In this document: one piece after another, positions 50,069-57,712 of the stretch
Layout: every line of letters starts with the position of its first letter
Position numbering within the stretch: the stretch's first letter is position 1
Source of the DNA: FEN-1219 sp963728995
Lineage (GTDB): Bacteria; Pseudomonadota; Gammaproteobacteria; Steroidobacterales; Rariloculaceae
Reading direction: 5' to 3'
NCBI GenBank assembly: GCA_963728995.1
Contig: CAVSMD010000006.1
Location: forward strand, 124,001 to 188,000
Length of the DNA stretch: 64,000 bases
The notes under the pieces: model-generated
What the model was told of the DNA's origin: nothing
Databases searched by the model: none
The model's input: the letters and a program-made list of their open reading frames with translations, nothing else
Translations under genes and position numbers: made by a program

Positions 50069-50082
50069 GCAAGCTACGTGCC
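50069..50082 (-). promoter_or_regulatory. Sigma-54 promoter, TraR/DksA gene
   Basis: TGGCACGTAGCTTGCA on the minus strand, GG-N10-GC, full consensus. Predicted start ~50057. A degenerate palindrome TGTAACGCTCGAG lies at 50123-50135. Confidence 0.8.
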
Positions 50083-50102
50083 AGCGGCTGTCGGGGAGCG
50101 AG

Positions 50103-50670
50103 CATGCCCTCGAGGGTTTCCTTGTAACGCTCGAGCTTAGCAAGGTCGAGGCTCTTGCCATCAGGGCGCGAATGGTCTCGCATCTGCTGAACATCGACGA
50201 GGGGCTCGCAGAATCTGTCGCCAACGGTCTGCGCATTCGCGAGCTTCCGGCTGCGGCCGATGCGGCTCGTCCGACGCGCCGCGATCTCGCTCGCTCGCCG
50301 TGCTCGAGTATCGTGTCGATGGCCCCAAGAGCTTCGCCGGTCGAAAGCGGGAGTGCTGATCACGGACGCGAGCGATGGAGGCTGGATCGATGCCGCGCAA
50401 CAGCTCGGCGGAGCGCCTTCGGTTCTCTACGATGCCGTCGCGCTACTGCCGTCGACGGCCGCGGTCGCGCAGCTCATGAGCTCACCCGTAGCCCGGGAGT
50501 TCGTCGCAGATGCCGTCGCGCATCAGAAGTTCATCGGCTACACGCGCGCTGCACGTCAATGCCTGGAGCACGTGGGGCGGCCGAGGGTATGGTGATGCTC
50601 GACGAAGCCGAGGGTGCGTGGACGGAGTTCGTGGCGCGCTGTCGGCGGCTGCGCGTGTGGAGTGGCTCGT
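50103..50670 (+). pseudogene. katE: katE (large-subunit catalase HPII) remnant
   Basis: Only the C-terminal quarter survives, spread over three frames. GFLVTLELSKVEALAIRARM...SHLLNIDEGLAESVANGL (50055 frame) is the end of the catalase wrapping domain. DGPKSFAGRK is in a second frame. AGVLITDASDGGWIDAAQQL...GGAPSVLYDAVALLPSTAAV...FVADAVAHQKFIGYTRAARQ (50260 frame) is the DJ-1/PfpI-like C-terminal domain. EGMVMLDEAEGAWTEFVARC with RRLRVW, back in the first frame, is the very end. The heme domain is absent. At least three frameshifts: a dead gene between two sigma-54 promoters. Confidence 0.75.
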
Positions 50671-50700
50671 CGGCGTGCTGCGATCTCGCGCGTGCCCGAC

Positions 50701-50713
50701 TGTAAAGTTTGCA
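50701..50713. promoter_or_regulatory. TGYAA-N3-TTRCA palindrome (perfect)
   Basis: TGTAAAGTTTGCA, 45-57 bp upstream of the -24 element at 50758, just after the katE remnant. Confidence 0.6.
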
Positions 50714-50757
50714 AGCGCGCCGCCTGGAGCGCTGCATCCTGGGCCTTCGCGCCACGC

Positions 50758-50771
50758 GGCACAGAACTTGC
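50758..50771 (+). promoter_or_regulatory. Sigma-54 promoter, aldo/keto reductase gene
   Basis: CGGCACAGAACTTGCT, GG-N10-GC. Predicted start ~50783. Confidence 0.75.
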
Positions 50772-50814
50772 TGGGTAACGCCGACCAGGGATGCGGCATA
50801 TGGAGTCGGCGAAT

Positions 50815-51831
50815 ATGAACGAATTAATCGACGTGAGAGAGATAAGGGCTCCGGGCGGGCCAGCCAAAGGGACCCTGGATCGCCCCCCAGCGCCAGATCA
50901 GAGCATGCTGCACGAGCGGTTTCGACCGCTGTCCACTTCTCCGGAGGAGACCCCGGATATCCTGAGGCCGTTTGGCGCGACGGGGCGCCGCGTGGCCAGG
51001 GTAGGGCAAGGCACATGGACGATGGAGTCCAGTCCGCGCGCGGCGATCGCCGCGCTGCAGCTCGGGATCTCGCTCGGCGCCACGCACATCGACACCGCCG
51101 AGATCTATGCCGACGGCGCGGTGGAGAGAATAGTCGGCCAAGCGCTCCGCGGCCGGCGGGAAAGCGTATTCTTGGCGTCGAAGGTCAATCCGGCGCGAGC
51201 ATCCCGCGAAGAGGTCCAACGGGCGTGCGACGAGTCGCTGCAACGGCTCGGTACCGACTATTTGGATCTCTATCTTCTGCACTGGCTCTCCGCGGAGCCG
51301 ATCGAGGAGACGGTCGCCGGGTTCGAGGCGCTCGTGTCGGCCGGCAAGATCCTTCACTGGGGTGTGAGCAACTTCGACGAGACGAAGCTGGAGGAGCTCA
51401 TCGCTGTGGCCGGTCCGGGTCGTATCGCCTGCAATCAGATGGAGCACAGCCTCGATCGCCGCTCGATCGAGCACGCACTGGTGCCCTATTGCGAGCGGCA
51501 CGGTATCGCGGTAGTGGGATATAGCCCCTTCGGTGCGGGCCGCTTCGAGCCGAGGACCGCCCCGGGAGCCTTGCTGCTGACCGAGGTGGCAGCGACGCTG
51601 CATGCTACGCCGCATCAGGTGGCGCTGGCCTTCCTGTTGCACAGATCACGAGGGTTCACGATCCCGCGCGCGCTGAAGTTCGAGCATGTTGCCGACAACG
51701 CAGCCGCCGCGCGGCTCGAGCTGGATAGCGTGACGATCGAGCGGCTGGATGCCGCCTTCCCGGTCGAGCATCCTCCGTCGTTCGCTCTGACGCGATCCAA
51801 GGGTGAGCAAGCGGCACGCCCGCGCGCGTGA
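50815..51831 (+). CDS. Aldo/keto reductase
   Basis: 338 aa from ATG 50815 (GGAG 9 nt upstream, 32 nt after the predicted mRNA start); in-frame ATGs at 50791 and 50800 are alternatives. The N-terminal ~45 residues are an extension. Barrel motifs: VGQGTWTME, THIDTAEIYADGAVERIVGQ (catalytic Asp and Tyr), FLASKVNP (Lys), YLDLYLLHW (His), ILHWGVSNFDETKLEEL, VVGYSPFGAGRFE, and IPRALKFEHVADNAAAARLE, the NADP-binding segment. It reduces aldehydes or ketones with NADPH; a role in removing reactive carbonyls would suit the regulon. Confidence 0.9.
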   Translation: MNELIDVREIRAPGGPAKGTLDRPPAPDQSMLHERFRPLSTSPEETPDILRPFGATGRRVARVGQGTWTMESSPRAAIAALQLGISLGATHIDTAEIYADGAVERIVGQALRGRRESVFLASKVNPARASREEVQRACDESLQRLGTDYLDLYLLHWLSAEPIEETVAGFEALVSAGKILHWGVSNFDETKLEELIAVAGPGRIACNQMEHSLDRRSIEHALVPYCERHGIAVVGYSPFGAGRFEPRTAPGALLLTEVAATLHATPHQVALAFLLHRSRGFTIPRALKFEHVADNAAAARLELDSVTIERLDAAFPVEHPPSFALTRSKGEQAARPRA

Positions 51832-51876
51832 GCCGTCGCTGATTCGATCTAGGCCAGGGGGATCATGGAGCAAGGT

Positions 51877-51910
51877 CGAGCGGGCGGGGCCCAAGGCCGC
51901 CGCCCGCTCG
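51877..51910. terminator. 11-bp inverted repeat between convergent genes
   Basis: CGAGCGGGCGG and its exact complement around a 12-nt loop that itself contains GGCC-CAA-GGCC, between the aldo/keto reductase and SYLF copy 3 stop codons. Likely a bidirectional terminator hairpin; no T-run. Confidence 0.6.
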
Positions 51911-51926
51911 TGGCTGGCTGGAATCG

Positions 51927-52697
51927 TCAACCCGTGGCAGTGTTGAGCGCATCGCGCAGCTCTTTAGCGCGCGCGGTCGTCACTTGCCCGCCGAGAATCT
52001 CGTGCGGACTGATGGATTTGCCGTAGTACGCGGCGTTCTCGTCCTCGTCACGATTGATGTCGCTGACGCCGATCCCGACGCCCGCGAAGGCGCCCTCGGT
52101 ATCGGCCCATACGATCACGTCGCCCTTGCCCGCGGAACCTTGTGCCTTGGCCGACCAGTTGACGATCGTCAGGCCGGCGTTGGCGTCCAGCGAGAAGTTG
52201 TTGTTTTGCGACATGAACATCTCGGCCGCTTTGTCGCTCATCAGCAGCATCGCAATCGCGCCGGCCTCGCCGCCTGCTTCTGCGCCGAGCGTGATCCCGC
52301 CGATGTTGAAGAATGCCGGTGCGCTCCAGTCGCGAACTGCGCCTGCAGTCTTCAGCAACGCAACGCCTTCGCCGCCTTCTCCGCCGACGACGAGCGCGCC
52401 CTTTGCGTAATCAGGCACGATGAATACACCGCGTGCTTGATCCAGCAGCTGGGCGATCTTGGGGTCGCGCTTCATCTGATTGACCACTTTGACGGCCTCG
52501 TCGACCTGTTCCTGCGCGTCGGCGGCTTCGTCGTTGCGCTCCTTCGCGGCGTGGCTCACATTGGTTTGGCGCTGCGCGGACGGCGTCGAGCTTCCCGCCG
52601 GCCGAGTGCTGTCGCTGCTCTGAGCATAGACTCCACCGGCTACGAACGCCGCAGCGACGAGCACCGTCGCCTTTCGAATGTCGATAACCTTGTGCAT
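51927..52697 (-). CDS. SYLF/Ysc84-domain lipid-binding protein, copy 3
   Basis: 256 aa, ATG 52697 with AGGAGG upstream. Signal peptide TVLVAAAFVAGGVYAQ. The same blocks as the copy at 46377: MKRDPKIAQLLDQARGVFIV, VGGEGGEGVALLKTAGAVRD, SAPAFFNIGGITLGAEAGGE, SQNNNFSLDANAGLTIVNWS and VIVWADTEGAFAGVGIGVSD. The two differ mainly in the linker after the signal and in the last ~20 residues, so they arose by a recent duplication with inversion. This copy is transcribed alone, from the sigma-54 promoter at 52739. Confidence 0.88.
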   Translation of the reverse strand: MHKVIDIRKATVLVAAAFVAGGVYAQSSDSTRPAGSSTPSAQRQTNVSHAAKERNDEAADAQEQVDEAVKVVNQMKRDPKIAQLLDQARGVFIVPDYAKGALVVGGEGGEGVALLKTAGAVRDWSAPAFFNIGGITLGAEAGGEAGAIAMLLMSDKAAEMFMSQNNNFSLDANAGLTIVNWSAKAQGSAGKGDVIVWADTEGAFAGVGIGVSDINRDEDENAAYYGKSISPHEILGGQVTTARAKELRDALNTATG

Positions 52698-52738
52698 CTT
52701 CGATTCCTCCTTGATGGTTTTCTCCGCGCTAGGCTAAT

Positions 52739-52752
52739 GCAATGTCTATGCC
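52739..52752 (-). promoter_or_regulatory. Sigma-54 promoter, SYLF copy 3
   Basis: TGGCATAGACATTGCA on the minus strand, GG-N10-GC. Predicted start ~52727, 30 nt before the ATG. Confidence 0.75.
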
Positions 52753-52776
52753 ACGAAGGGTGAAGGGGCGAGCGGT

Positions 52777-52790
52777 GGCATGGTTGTTGC
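52777..52790 (+). promoter_or_regulatory. Sigma-54 promoter, CDF transporter gene
   Basis: TGGCATGGTTGTTGCT, GG-N10-GC. Predicted start ~52802, one base before the GTG start codon. Divergent from the SYLF promoter. Confidence 0.72.
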
Positions 52791-52802
52791 TTCGCTGGCG
52801 TC

Positions 52803-53765
52803 GTGGACACGCGTGTGGCAGTCGAGGACGCGCCATCAGCCACCGAGCACGCGAGCACGAGGCCCTTTGTCGCGGCATTGGTGGGTAATGGCGTCATCGC
52901 CGCAGCGAAGTTCGGCGCTGCGGCGCTGACAGGCAGCACGGCCATGATGGCCGAGGGCTTTCACTCTCTCGTCGATGCGACGAACAACGTGCTGATGCTG
53001 TTCGGTATCTCGAGCAGCCAACGAGCGCCGACCGCGGAGCATCCCTTCGGCCACGGCAAGGAGTTGTACTTCTGGTCATTGATCGTGGCCGTGGTGTTCT
53101 TCGGCGTCGGCGGGGGCATCTCGATTTTCGAAGGTGGCATGCGCGTGTTGCGCCCCGTCGAGCTCGGAGCGCCGACTTGGAGCTACGCGGTCCTGCTCGT
53201 GGCCTTCATCGCTGAAAGCGCCACTTTGGTGATCGCCTATCGAGAGTTTCGGCCGCACCAGGGACGCCGCGGTCTGTGGCGCGGCATTCGGGCGAGCAAG
53301 GATCCGACGAAGTTTGCCGTAGTGCTCGAGGACGGCGCCGCTACGATCGGCATCGTGTTTGCGGCGGTGGGCGTGTGGCTTGGGGACACGACGGGGGATT
53401 CGCGTTACGACGCCGTCGCCTCCATTCTCATCGGAGTGCTGCTTGCGGCGATCGCGTCCGTGCTGATCGTGGAATCGAAGAAACTTCTGCTAGGAGAGAG
53501 TGCGAGCGGTGAAAACATTCGGGCGATTCGAAGCACGGTGGAATCCGATCCCGATGTCGTCGCGGTGAAAAATCTGCTCACGATGCATCTGGGACCGGCG
53601 GAGCTGCTGCTCAACATCGACGTGCAGTTTCGACGGGATCTCGCTTATCCCGACCTGGCCCGGGCCATCGAGCGGCTCGAATCCGCGATTCGACGGCAAA
53701 ACCCGATGGTGCGAAAAATCTTCATAGAGGCGCGCGTTTTTCATTCAACGGCAGAATCTCGTTAG
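52803..53765 (+). CDS. Cation diffusion facilitator (CDF) transporter
   Basis: 320 aa from GTG 52803; GTG 52815 is also possible, and neither has a Shine-Dalgarno sequence. VGNGVIAAAKFGAAALTGST is TM1, MMAEGFHSLVDATNNVLMLF the CDF signature with the His and Asp of the TM2 metal site. EHPFGHGKELYFWSLIVAVV follows; TM5 carries DGAATIGIVFAAVGVWLGD (second D-x-x-x-[DG] pair), and the C-terminal cytoplasmic domain ends ...RFRRDLAYPDLARAIERLES. Proton-coupled export of Zn2+, Fe2+, Mn2+ or Co2+ across the inner membrane; the ion cannot be assigned. Confidence 0.9.
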   Translation: MDTRVAVEDAPSATEHASTRPFVAALVGNGVIAAAKFGAAALTGSTAMMAEGFHSLVDATNNVLMLFGISSSQRAPTAEHPFGHGKELYFWSLIVAVVFFGVGGGISIFEGGMRVLRPVELGAPTWSYAVLLVAFIAESATLVIAYREFRPHQGRRGLWRGIRASKDPTKFAVVLEDGAATIGIVFAAVGVWLGDTTGDSRYDAVASILIGVLLAAIASVLIVESKKLLLGESASGENIRAIRSTVESDPDVVAVKNLLTMHLGPAELLLNIDVQFRRDLAYPDLARAIERLESAIRRQNPMVRKIFIEARVFHSTAESR

Positions 53766-53778
53766 CCGTGGCTATCCT

Positions 53779-53792
53779 GGCACGCGGATTGC
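53779..53792 (+). promoter_or_regulatory. Sigma-54 promoter, DUF1328 gene
   Basis: TGGCACGCGGATTGCA, GG-N10-GC. Predicted start ~53804, giving an 89-nt leader. Confidence 0.75.
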
Positions 53793-53868
53793 ACTGCCTT
53801 GGATGTCACTATCGGCTCCGGTATTCGGGCAGCCGCACGAGCACAGGAGATCGGAGTGACGAATTGAG

Positions 53869-53881
53869 TGCAGTTTTTACA
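53869..53881. promoter_or_regulatory. TGYAA-N3-TTRCA palindrome (one mismatch), in leader
   Basis: TGCAGTTTTTACA, downstream of the promoter and just before the DUF1328 ribosome-binding site. If the motif binds a protein, here it could repress rather than enhance. Confidence 0.4.
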
Positions 53882-53892
53882 CGGAGGCATAT

Positions 53893-54057
53893 ATGTTGTA
53901 CTGGGCAGCCGTTTTTTTGATCGTCGCGATTATCGCCGCTGTGCTGGGCTTGGGCGGGATCGCCGGGGTATCCGCGAATATCGCGTGGATTCTGTTCGTC
54001 GTCGGACTGATCCTTGCGATCGTGTTCGCCGTGATGGGCAGGCGCCCCACCGTATAG
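53893..54057 (+). CDS. DUF1328 (YtjA-like) small membrane protein
   Basis: 54 aa from ATG 53893 (GGAGGCATAT upstream). Two transmembrane helices: LYWAAVFLIVAIIAAVLGLG and IAWILFVVGLILAIVFAVMG, joined by the Gly-rich G-G-I-A-G-V-S-A-N turn diagnostic of DUF1328/YtjA. Inner membrane; widely conserved and stress-associated, molecular role unknown. Confidence 0.88.
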   Translation: MLYWAAVFLIVAIIAAVLGLGGIAGVSANIAWILFVVGLILAIVFAVMGRRPTV

Positions 54058-54082
54058 CGCGCACGCGCGGCGAGTGATTGCC

Positions 54083-54096
54083 AGGCGGCGCCGCCT
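54083..54096. repeat. 14-bp GC palindrome before the sorbosone-dehydrogenase-like gene
   Basis: AGGCGGCGCCGCCT ends 4 bp before ATG 54100. It may terminate the DUF1328 transcript or mask the next gene's ribosome-binding site. Confidence 0.4.
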
Positions 54097-54099
54097 GCA

Positions 54100-55464
54100 A
54101 TGGAACGTAACCTCAGGGCCGTTTCGTACACAGCGCTGATTGCAGCGCTGTGCGGCTGCGGGGACGGGGCGCAGCTGACGGTGGACGAGGGCATGGGCCC
54201 GAGTCCGGCGTTGCCGCCTCCCGACACGTCGCTCGTTCCGACCGTCGAGATCGCACCTGCCGTCGGCTGGACCTCCGATGGAGCGCCGGTCGCAGCCGAG
54301 GGCTTGGCGGTGACGCGCTTTGCCTCCGGCCTCGTGCATCCGCGTTGGATCTACGTGTTGCCGAACGGCGACGTCCTGGTCGCCGAGACGAATGCGCCCC
54401 CGCGGCCCGAGGACGAGCAAGGGATCGTCGGCTGGATCATGGCGAAGATCATGAGCCGTGCGGGAGCGAGCGTGCCGAGCCCGGATCGGATCACGTTGCT
54501 GCGCGATGCCGATGGCGATGGCGAAGCCGAGATGCAGCACGTCTTTCTCGACGAGCTGCATTCTCCCTTCGGCATGGCCCTCGTGGGCGATCGGCTCTAC
54601 GTGGCCGACACGGACGCGCTCCTGAGCTTTCCGTACGAGCGTGGCGCCACGCAGATCGACGCTGTGCCGCAGACCGTCGCGCCACTGCCGGCCGGACCGA
54701 TCAACCACCACTGGACGAAGAACGTGATCGCGAGCCGCGACGGCAAGCGCCTGTACGTGACTGTGGGCTCGAACAGCAACGCCGCCGAGAACGGCATCGA
54801 CAAGGAGGAGCTACGCGCGGCCGTGCTCGAGATCGATGCCGCCACGGGCAGCGTCAGCGTCTTCGCCTCGGGTCTGCGCAATCCGAACGGACTCGCGTGG
54901 GAACCGCGGACGGGCAAGCTGTGGACGGTCGTCAACGAGCGCGACGAGCTCGGCAGTGACCTCGTGCCCGACTATCTGACCGCGCTCCAACGTGACGGCT
55001 TCTACGGGTGGCCATACAGTTACTACGGCAATCATGTCGACGAGCGCGTCGAGCCGCAACGCCCAGAGCTCGTCGCCACCGCGCTCGTTCCGGACTACGC
55101 GCTCGGGCCGCATACGGCCTCGCTCGGGCTCGCGTTCTACACCGGTGACGCGCTGCCAGCGCGATATCGCGGCGGGGCCTTCATCGGCCAGCACGGCTCG
55201 TGGAACCGCCGGCCGCTGAGTGGCTACAAGGTCATCTACGTGCCGTTCGTCAACGGCCGACCGCGCGGCCCGGCCAGGGACGTGTTGACGGGATTCCTGA
55301 CGCCGGACGGCAAGGCGCGCGGCAGGCCCGTGGGCGTGGCCGTCGATGCGGGCGGAGCGTTGCTCGTGGCGGATGACGTGGGGGATAGCGTTTGGCGTGT
55401 GACCGGCGCCGCGACTAGACGCTTGGCGCCGAGCGCCGATACTCCACCCTCGGCGAGCGATTGA
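54100..55464 (+). CDS. PQQ-dependent L-sorbosone-dehydrogenase-like lipoprotein
   Basis: 454 aa. Signal peptide with lipobox LCGC. The propeller has the sorbosone/aldose dehydrogenase pattern: VTRFASGLVHPRWIYVLPNG, DVLVAETNAPPRPEDE, LHSPFGMALVGDRLYVADTD, PINHHWTKNVIASRDGKRLY, VFASGLRNPNGLAWEPRTGK, LWTVVNERDELGSDLVPDYL, FYGWPYSYYGNHVDERV, AFIGQHGSWNRRPLSGYKVI, and LVADDVGDSVWRV at the end. It oxidises a sugar or aldehyde with PQQ in the periplasm. Related in type but not closely similar to the enzyme at 7856. No PQQ synthesis genes are in the window. Confidence 0.88.
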   Translation: MERNLRAVSYTALIAALCGCGDGAQLTVDEGMGPSPALPPPDTSLVPTVEIAPAVGWTSDGAPVAAEGLAVTRFASGLVHPRWIYVLPNGDVLVAETNAPPRPEDEQGIVGWIMAKIMSRAGASVPSPDRITLLRDADGDGEAEMQHVFLDELHSPFGMALVGDRLYVADTDALLSFPYERGATQIDAVPQTVAPLPAGPINHHWTKNVIASRDGKRLYVTVGSNSNAAENGIDKEELRAAVLEIDAATGSVSVFASGLRNPNGLAWEPRTGKLWTVVNERDELGSDLVPDYLTALQRDGFYGWPYSYYGNHVDERVEPQRPELVATALVPDYALGPHTASLGLAFYTGDALPARYRGGAFIGQHGSWNRRPLSGYKVIYVPFVNGRPRGPARDVLTGFLTPDGKARGRPVGVAVDAGGALLVADDVGDSVWRVTGAATRRLAPSADTPPSASD

Positions 55465-55468
55465 CGAT

Positions 55469-57604
55469 CTAATGGATCCTGCAGTCCGTTTGCGAGAGCG
55501 CGCACAGCCCCTCGAAATCCTCGACGTGCGTCAGCAGCGCAACCTGCTCTCGCGCAGATAGCGACGCCAGCACCTCGGCCGCCGCCTCCGCGCGCTGGAT
55601 CTTGTACTGAACGCTGAGATGATCCATGTCGGGCGCCCATGACGGCGGTGCGGGAGGCGCTTGCACGACCGCGAAATGGCGGCTCCGGCGCCGGTCATCC
55701 GACAGCAGCGTCGCGAACGTGAGGGACTGCGTCTCGGCTCGCAGACTCTGTTGAAACCGCTCCCGCAGCGCAAACACCTTCGGTCGCGCGATCTCTTCGG
55801 GGATGAGTAGCAGGCCGCAGCGCCGCAGCCAGGTGCCGAGCCTGCGGCTGCCGCTCGCTCGCGACAGCGGTATGGCCAGCAGCAGGCCGAGCAAGACCGG
55901 CGACAACCAGCCCAGCAACCGCGGAGAGAACCAGGCGAGACCCACGGTGACCAGCACGCCGATCAGAGTGTGCGTGGCGTGTTGTCGCCCCAGTGTTCCC
56001 CAACCCACCGTACGGTCTTCTCGTTGCTGGCGCGCCCAGCCAGAGTCCTTGCCGCGCAGAATCTCCCAGACTTGCTGCGTCTGGGTCAACATGAGAATCG
56101 GTGCATAGAGTGCGGAGAGGGCGGTCTCCAGCACGACGCCGATGCACAACCTGATGACGCCGCCTCGGCGGAGCGCCTTGTCGCCGATCGCTCGCAGCAA
56201 CCCGAGTGCCTTCGGCAGCAGCAGGACGGACATGGTCACGACGAGCATGATCATTCGCTCCGTGTCGAAGGTCGGCCACCGCGGAAACAGCGAGTGCATC
56301 TCCGGAAAGTAGTTGTAACCCTTCACCGTGGTCTGGGCGAGGAGTGCGAGGCCCACGAGCACCAACGTGAGCCAGAGCGGGGATGCTACGTAGCTCATGA
56401 TGCCGATCAGCAAATGGGCTCGACTCGGCCAGCGCAGCCCCTTCGCAGAGACGACCGACAGATGCTGCAGATTGCCCTGTGCCCAACGGCGGTCGCGTGC
56501 AGCGACGTCGAGCAGCGACGGTGGCGGCTCTTCCCACGACTCCTCGAGCGCCGGCCGCATCCGTACGGACCAGCCCGCGCGTCGTACGAGCGCGGCCTCG
56601 ACGAAGTCGTGCGACAGGATTTCGCCGCCAAACGGTTTGCGGCCCGGTAGCACAGGCAGTCCGGCGGCCTCGGCAAAGGCCTGGACGCGGATGATGGCAT
56701 TGTGTCCCCAGTAGTTGCCGTCGTCGCCCTGCCAGGCGGCGATTCCCCGCGCCACGACCGGGCCGTACACGGCCGTCGCGAACTGTTGCAGTCGCGCGAA
56801 CAGCGTGGTTCCTCGGCAGAGCCGCGGCACGCTTTGCAGGATGCCGCAGCGCGGATCCGCCTGCATTTCGCGCGCCAGGCTCAATAATGTCGCCGCCGAC
56901 AGCATGCTGTCGGCGTCGAGCACGATCATGTTCTCGTAGCGCGCGCCCCACCGCGTGACGAACTCGCGGACGTTGCCCGCCTTCTTGCCCGCATGGTCGT
57001 GTCGGTGCCGATACCATACGGCTATGCCATCCTGAAGCTCGTCGCGCATCGCTTGGAAGGCGGCAGTCTCCCTGACCCAGACATCGGGGTCCGTGGTGTC
57101 GGAGATGACGAAGATCTCGAACGCGCCGCCGGCGCCGAGCTCGACCAGGTCGGCGCCCATGGCCATGAGCGCCGCGAACGTCTGCGAGGGGTCCTCGTTG
57201 AAGATCGGTGCCAGGAGCACCGTGCGGGGCGGCAGCGAGGTAGCGTCATGCGCCTTGCGACGCCTCCGGCCGCCAAGCAAGATGCCGGCGATGGCGCTCA
57301 TGGCCGCCAGCGCAATCCAGCCGAACGTCAGGCAAAAGAGACCCACGGTGACCCACTGCAGAGGACTGATGTCGGCTAGCGACACCACGATCACGAGTTG
57401 ATGCGAGGCATAGCCCGTGAGCGCCACGGCGCCGCCGAAGGTGACGAGTCGCGCCAACCGGGTGCGCCAGCCCGGTCGCGGGAACCGCACGCGCGCGACG
57501 GCCGCCAGATCTTGGTCTGGCATGGCAACCGGTGCGCCAGGTGGCGTGCTCGAATCCCTGGGTTCGATCCGATCCGGCGATAGGGCGGCGGGTTGGGCGT
57601 ACAT
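55469..57604 (-). CDS. opgH: Osmoregulated periplasmic glucan glucosyltransferase OpgH
   Basis: 711 aa from ATG 57604, the first ATG compatible with the predicted mRNA start (~57607); an internal ATG at 57523 (MPDQDLAAVARVRFPR) is possible. GT2 motifs: VLLAPIFNEDPSQTFAALMA, IFVISDTTDPDVWVRE, VLDADSMLSAATLLSLAREM (D-x-D), RKPFGGEILSHDFVEAALVR and ARDRRWAQGNLQHLSVVSAK (Q/R-R-W). About eight membrane helices flank the domain. It polymerises UDP-glucose into beta-1,2 glucan backbones and exports them to the periplasm. No opgG lies adjacent. Usually an osmoregulated gene; sigma-54 control would be unusual. Confidence 0.9.
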   Translation of the reverse strand: MYAQPAALSPDRIEPRDSSTPPGAPVAMPDQDLAAVARVRFPRPGWRTRLARLVTFGGAVALTGYASHQLVIVVSLADISPLQWVTVGLFCLTFGWIALAAMSAIAGILLGGRRRRKAHDATSLPPRTVLLAPIFNEDPSQTFAALMAMGADLVELGAGGAFEIFVISDTTDPDVWVRETAAFQAMRDELQDGIAVWYRHRHDHAGKKAGNVREFVTRWGARYENMIVLDADSMLSAATLLSLAREMQADPRCGILQSVPRLCRGTTLFARLQQFATAVYGPVVARGIAAWQGDDGNYWGHNAIIRVQAFAEAAGLPVLPGRKPFGGEILSHDFVEAALVRRAGWSVRMRPALEESWEEPPPSLLDVAARDRRWAQGNLQHLSVVSAKGLRWPSRAHLLIGIMSYVASPLWLTLVLVGLALLAQTTVKGYNYFPEMHSLFPRWPTFDTERMIMLVVTMSVLLLPKALGLLRAIGDKALRRGGVIRLCIGVVLETALSALYAPILMLTQTQQVWEILRGKDSGWARQQREDRTVGWGTLGRQHATHTLIGVLVTVGLAWFSPRLLGWLSPVLLGLLLAIPLSRASGSRRLGTWLRRCGLLLIPEEIARPKVFALRERFQQSLRAETQSLTFATLLSDDRRRSRHFAVVQAPPAPPSWAPDMDHLSVQYKIQRAEAAAEVLASLSAREQVALLTHVEDFEGLCALSQTDCRIH

Positions 57605-57618
57605 GAATGGCTGGGTCA

Positions 57619-57632
57619 GCAAGAACTATGCC
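57619..57632 (-). promoter_or_regulatory. Sigma-54 promoter, opgH
   Basis: TGGCATAGTTCTTGCT on the minus strand, GG-N10-GC. Predicted start ~57607, 3 nt before ATG 57604. Confidence 0.72.
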
Positions 57633-57677
57633 ACTGACCGCCAGGAAGCCGTCGCGCGCCTGGTGCGAGCCGAGCGT

Positions 57678-57691
57678 GGCACGTCTCTTGC
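57678..57691 (+). promoter_or_regulatory. Sigma-54 promoter, clsB-yihY
   Basis: TGGCACGTCTCTTGCT, GG-N10-GC, full consensus. Predicted start ~57703, only 10 nt before the clsB-like ATG. Divergent from the opgH promoter. Confidence 0.78.
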
Positions 57692-57712
57692 TCATATGCT
57701 CGAGCGTGACCT

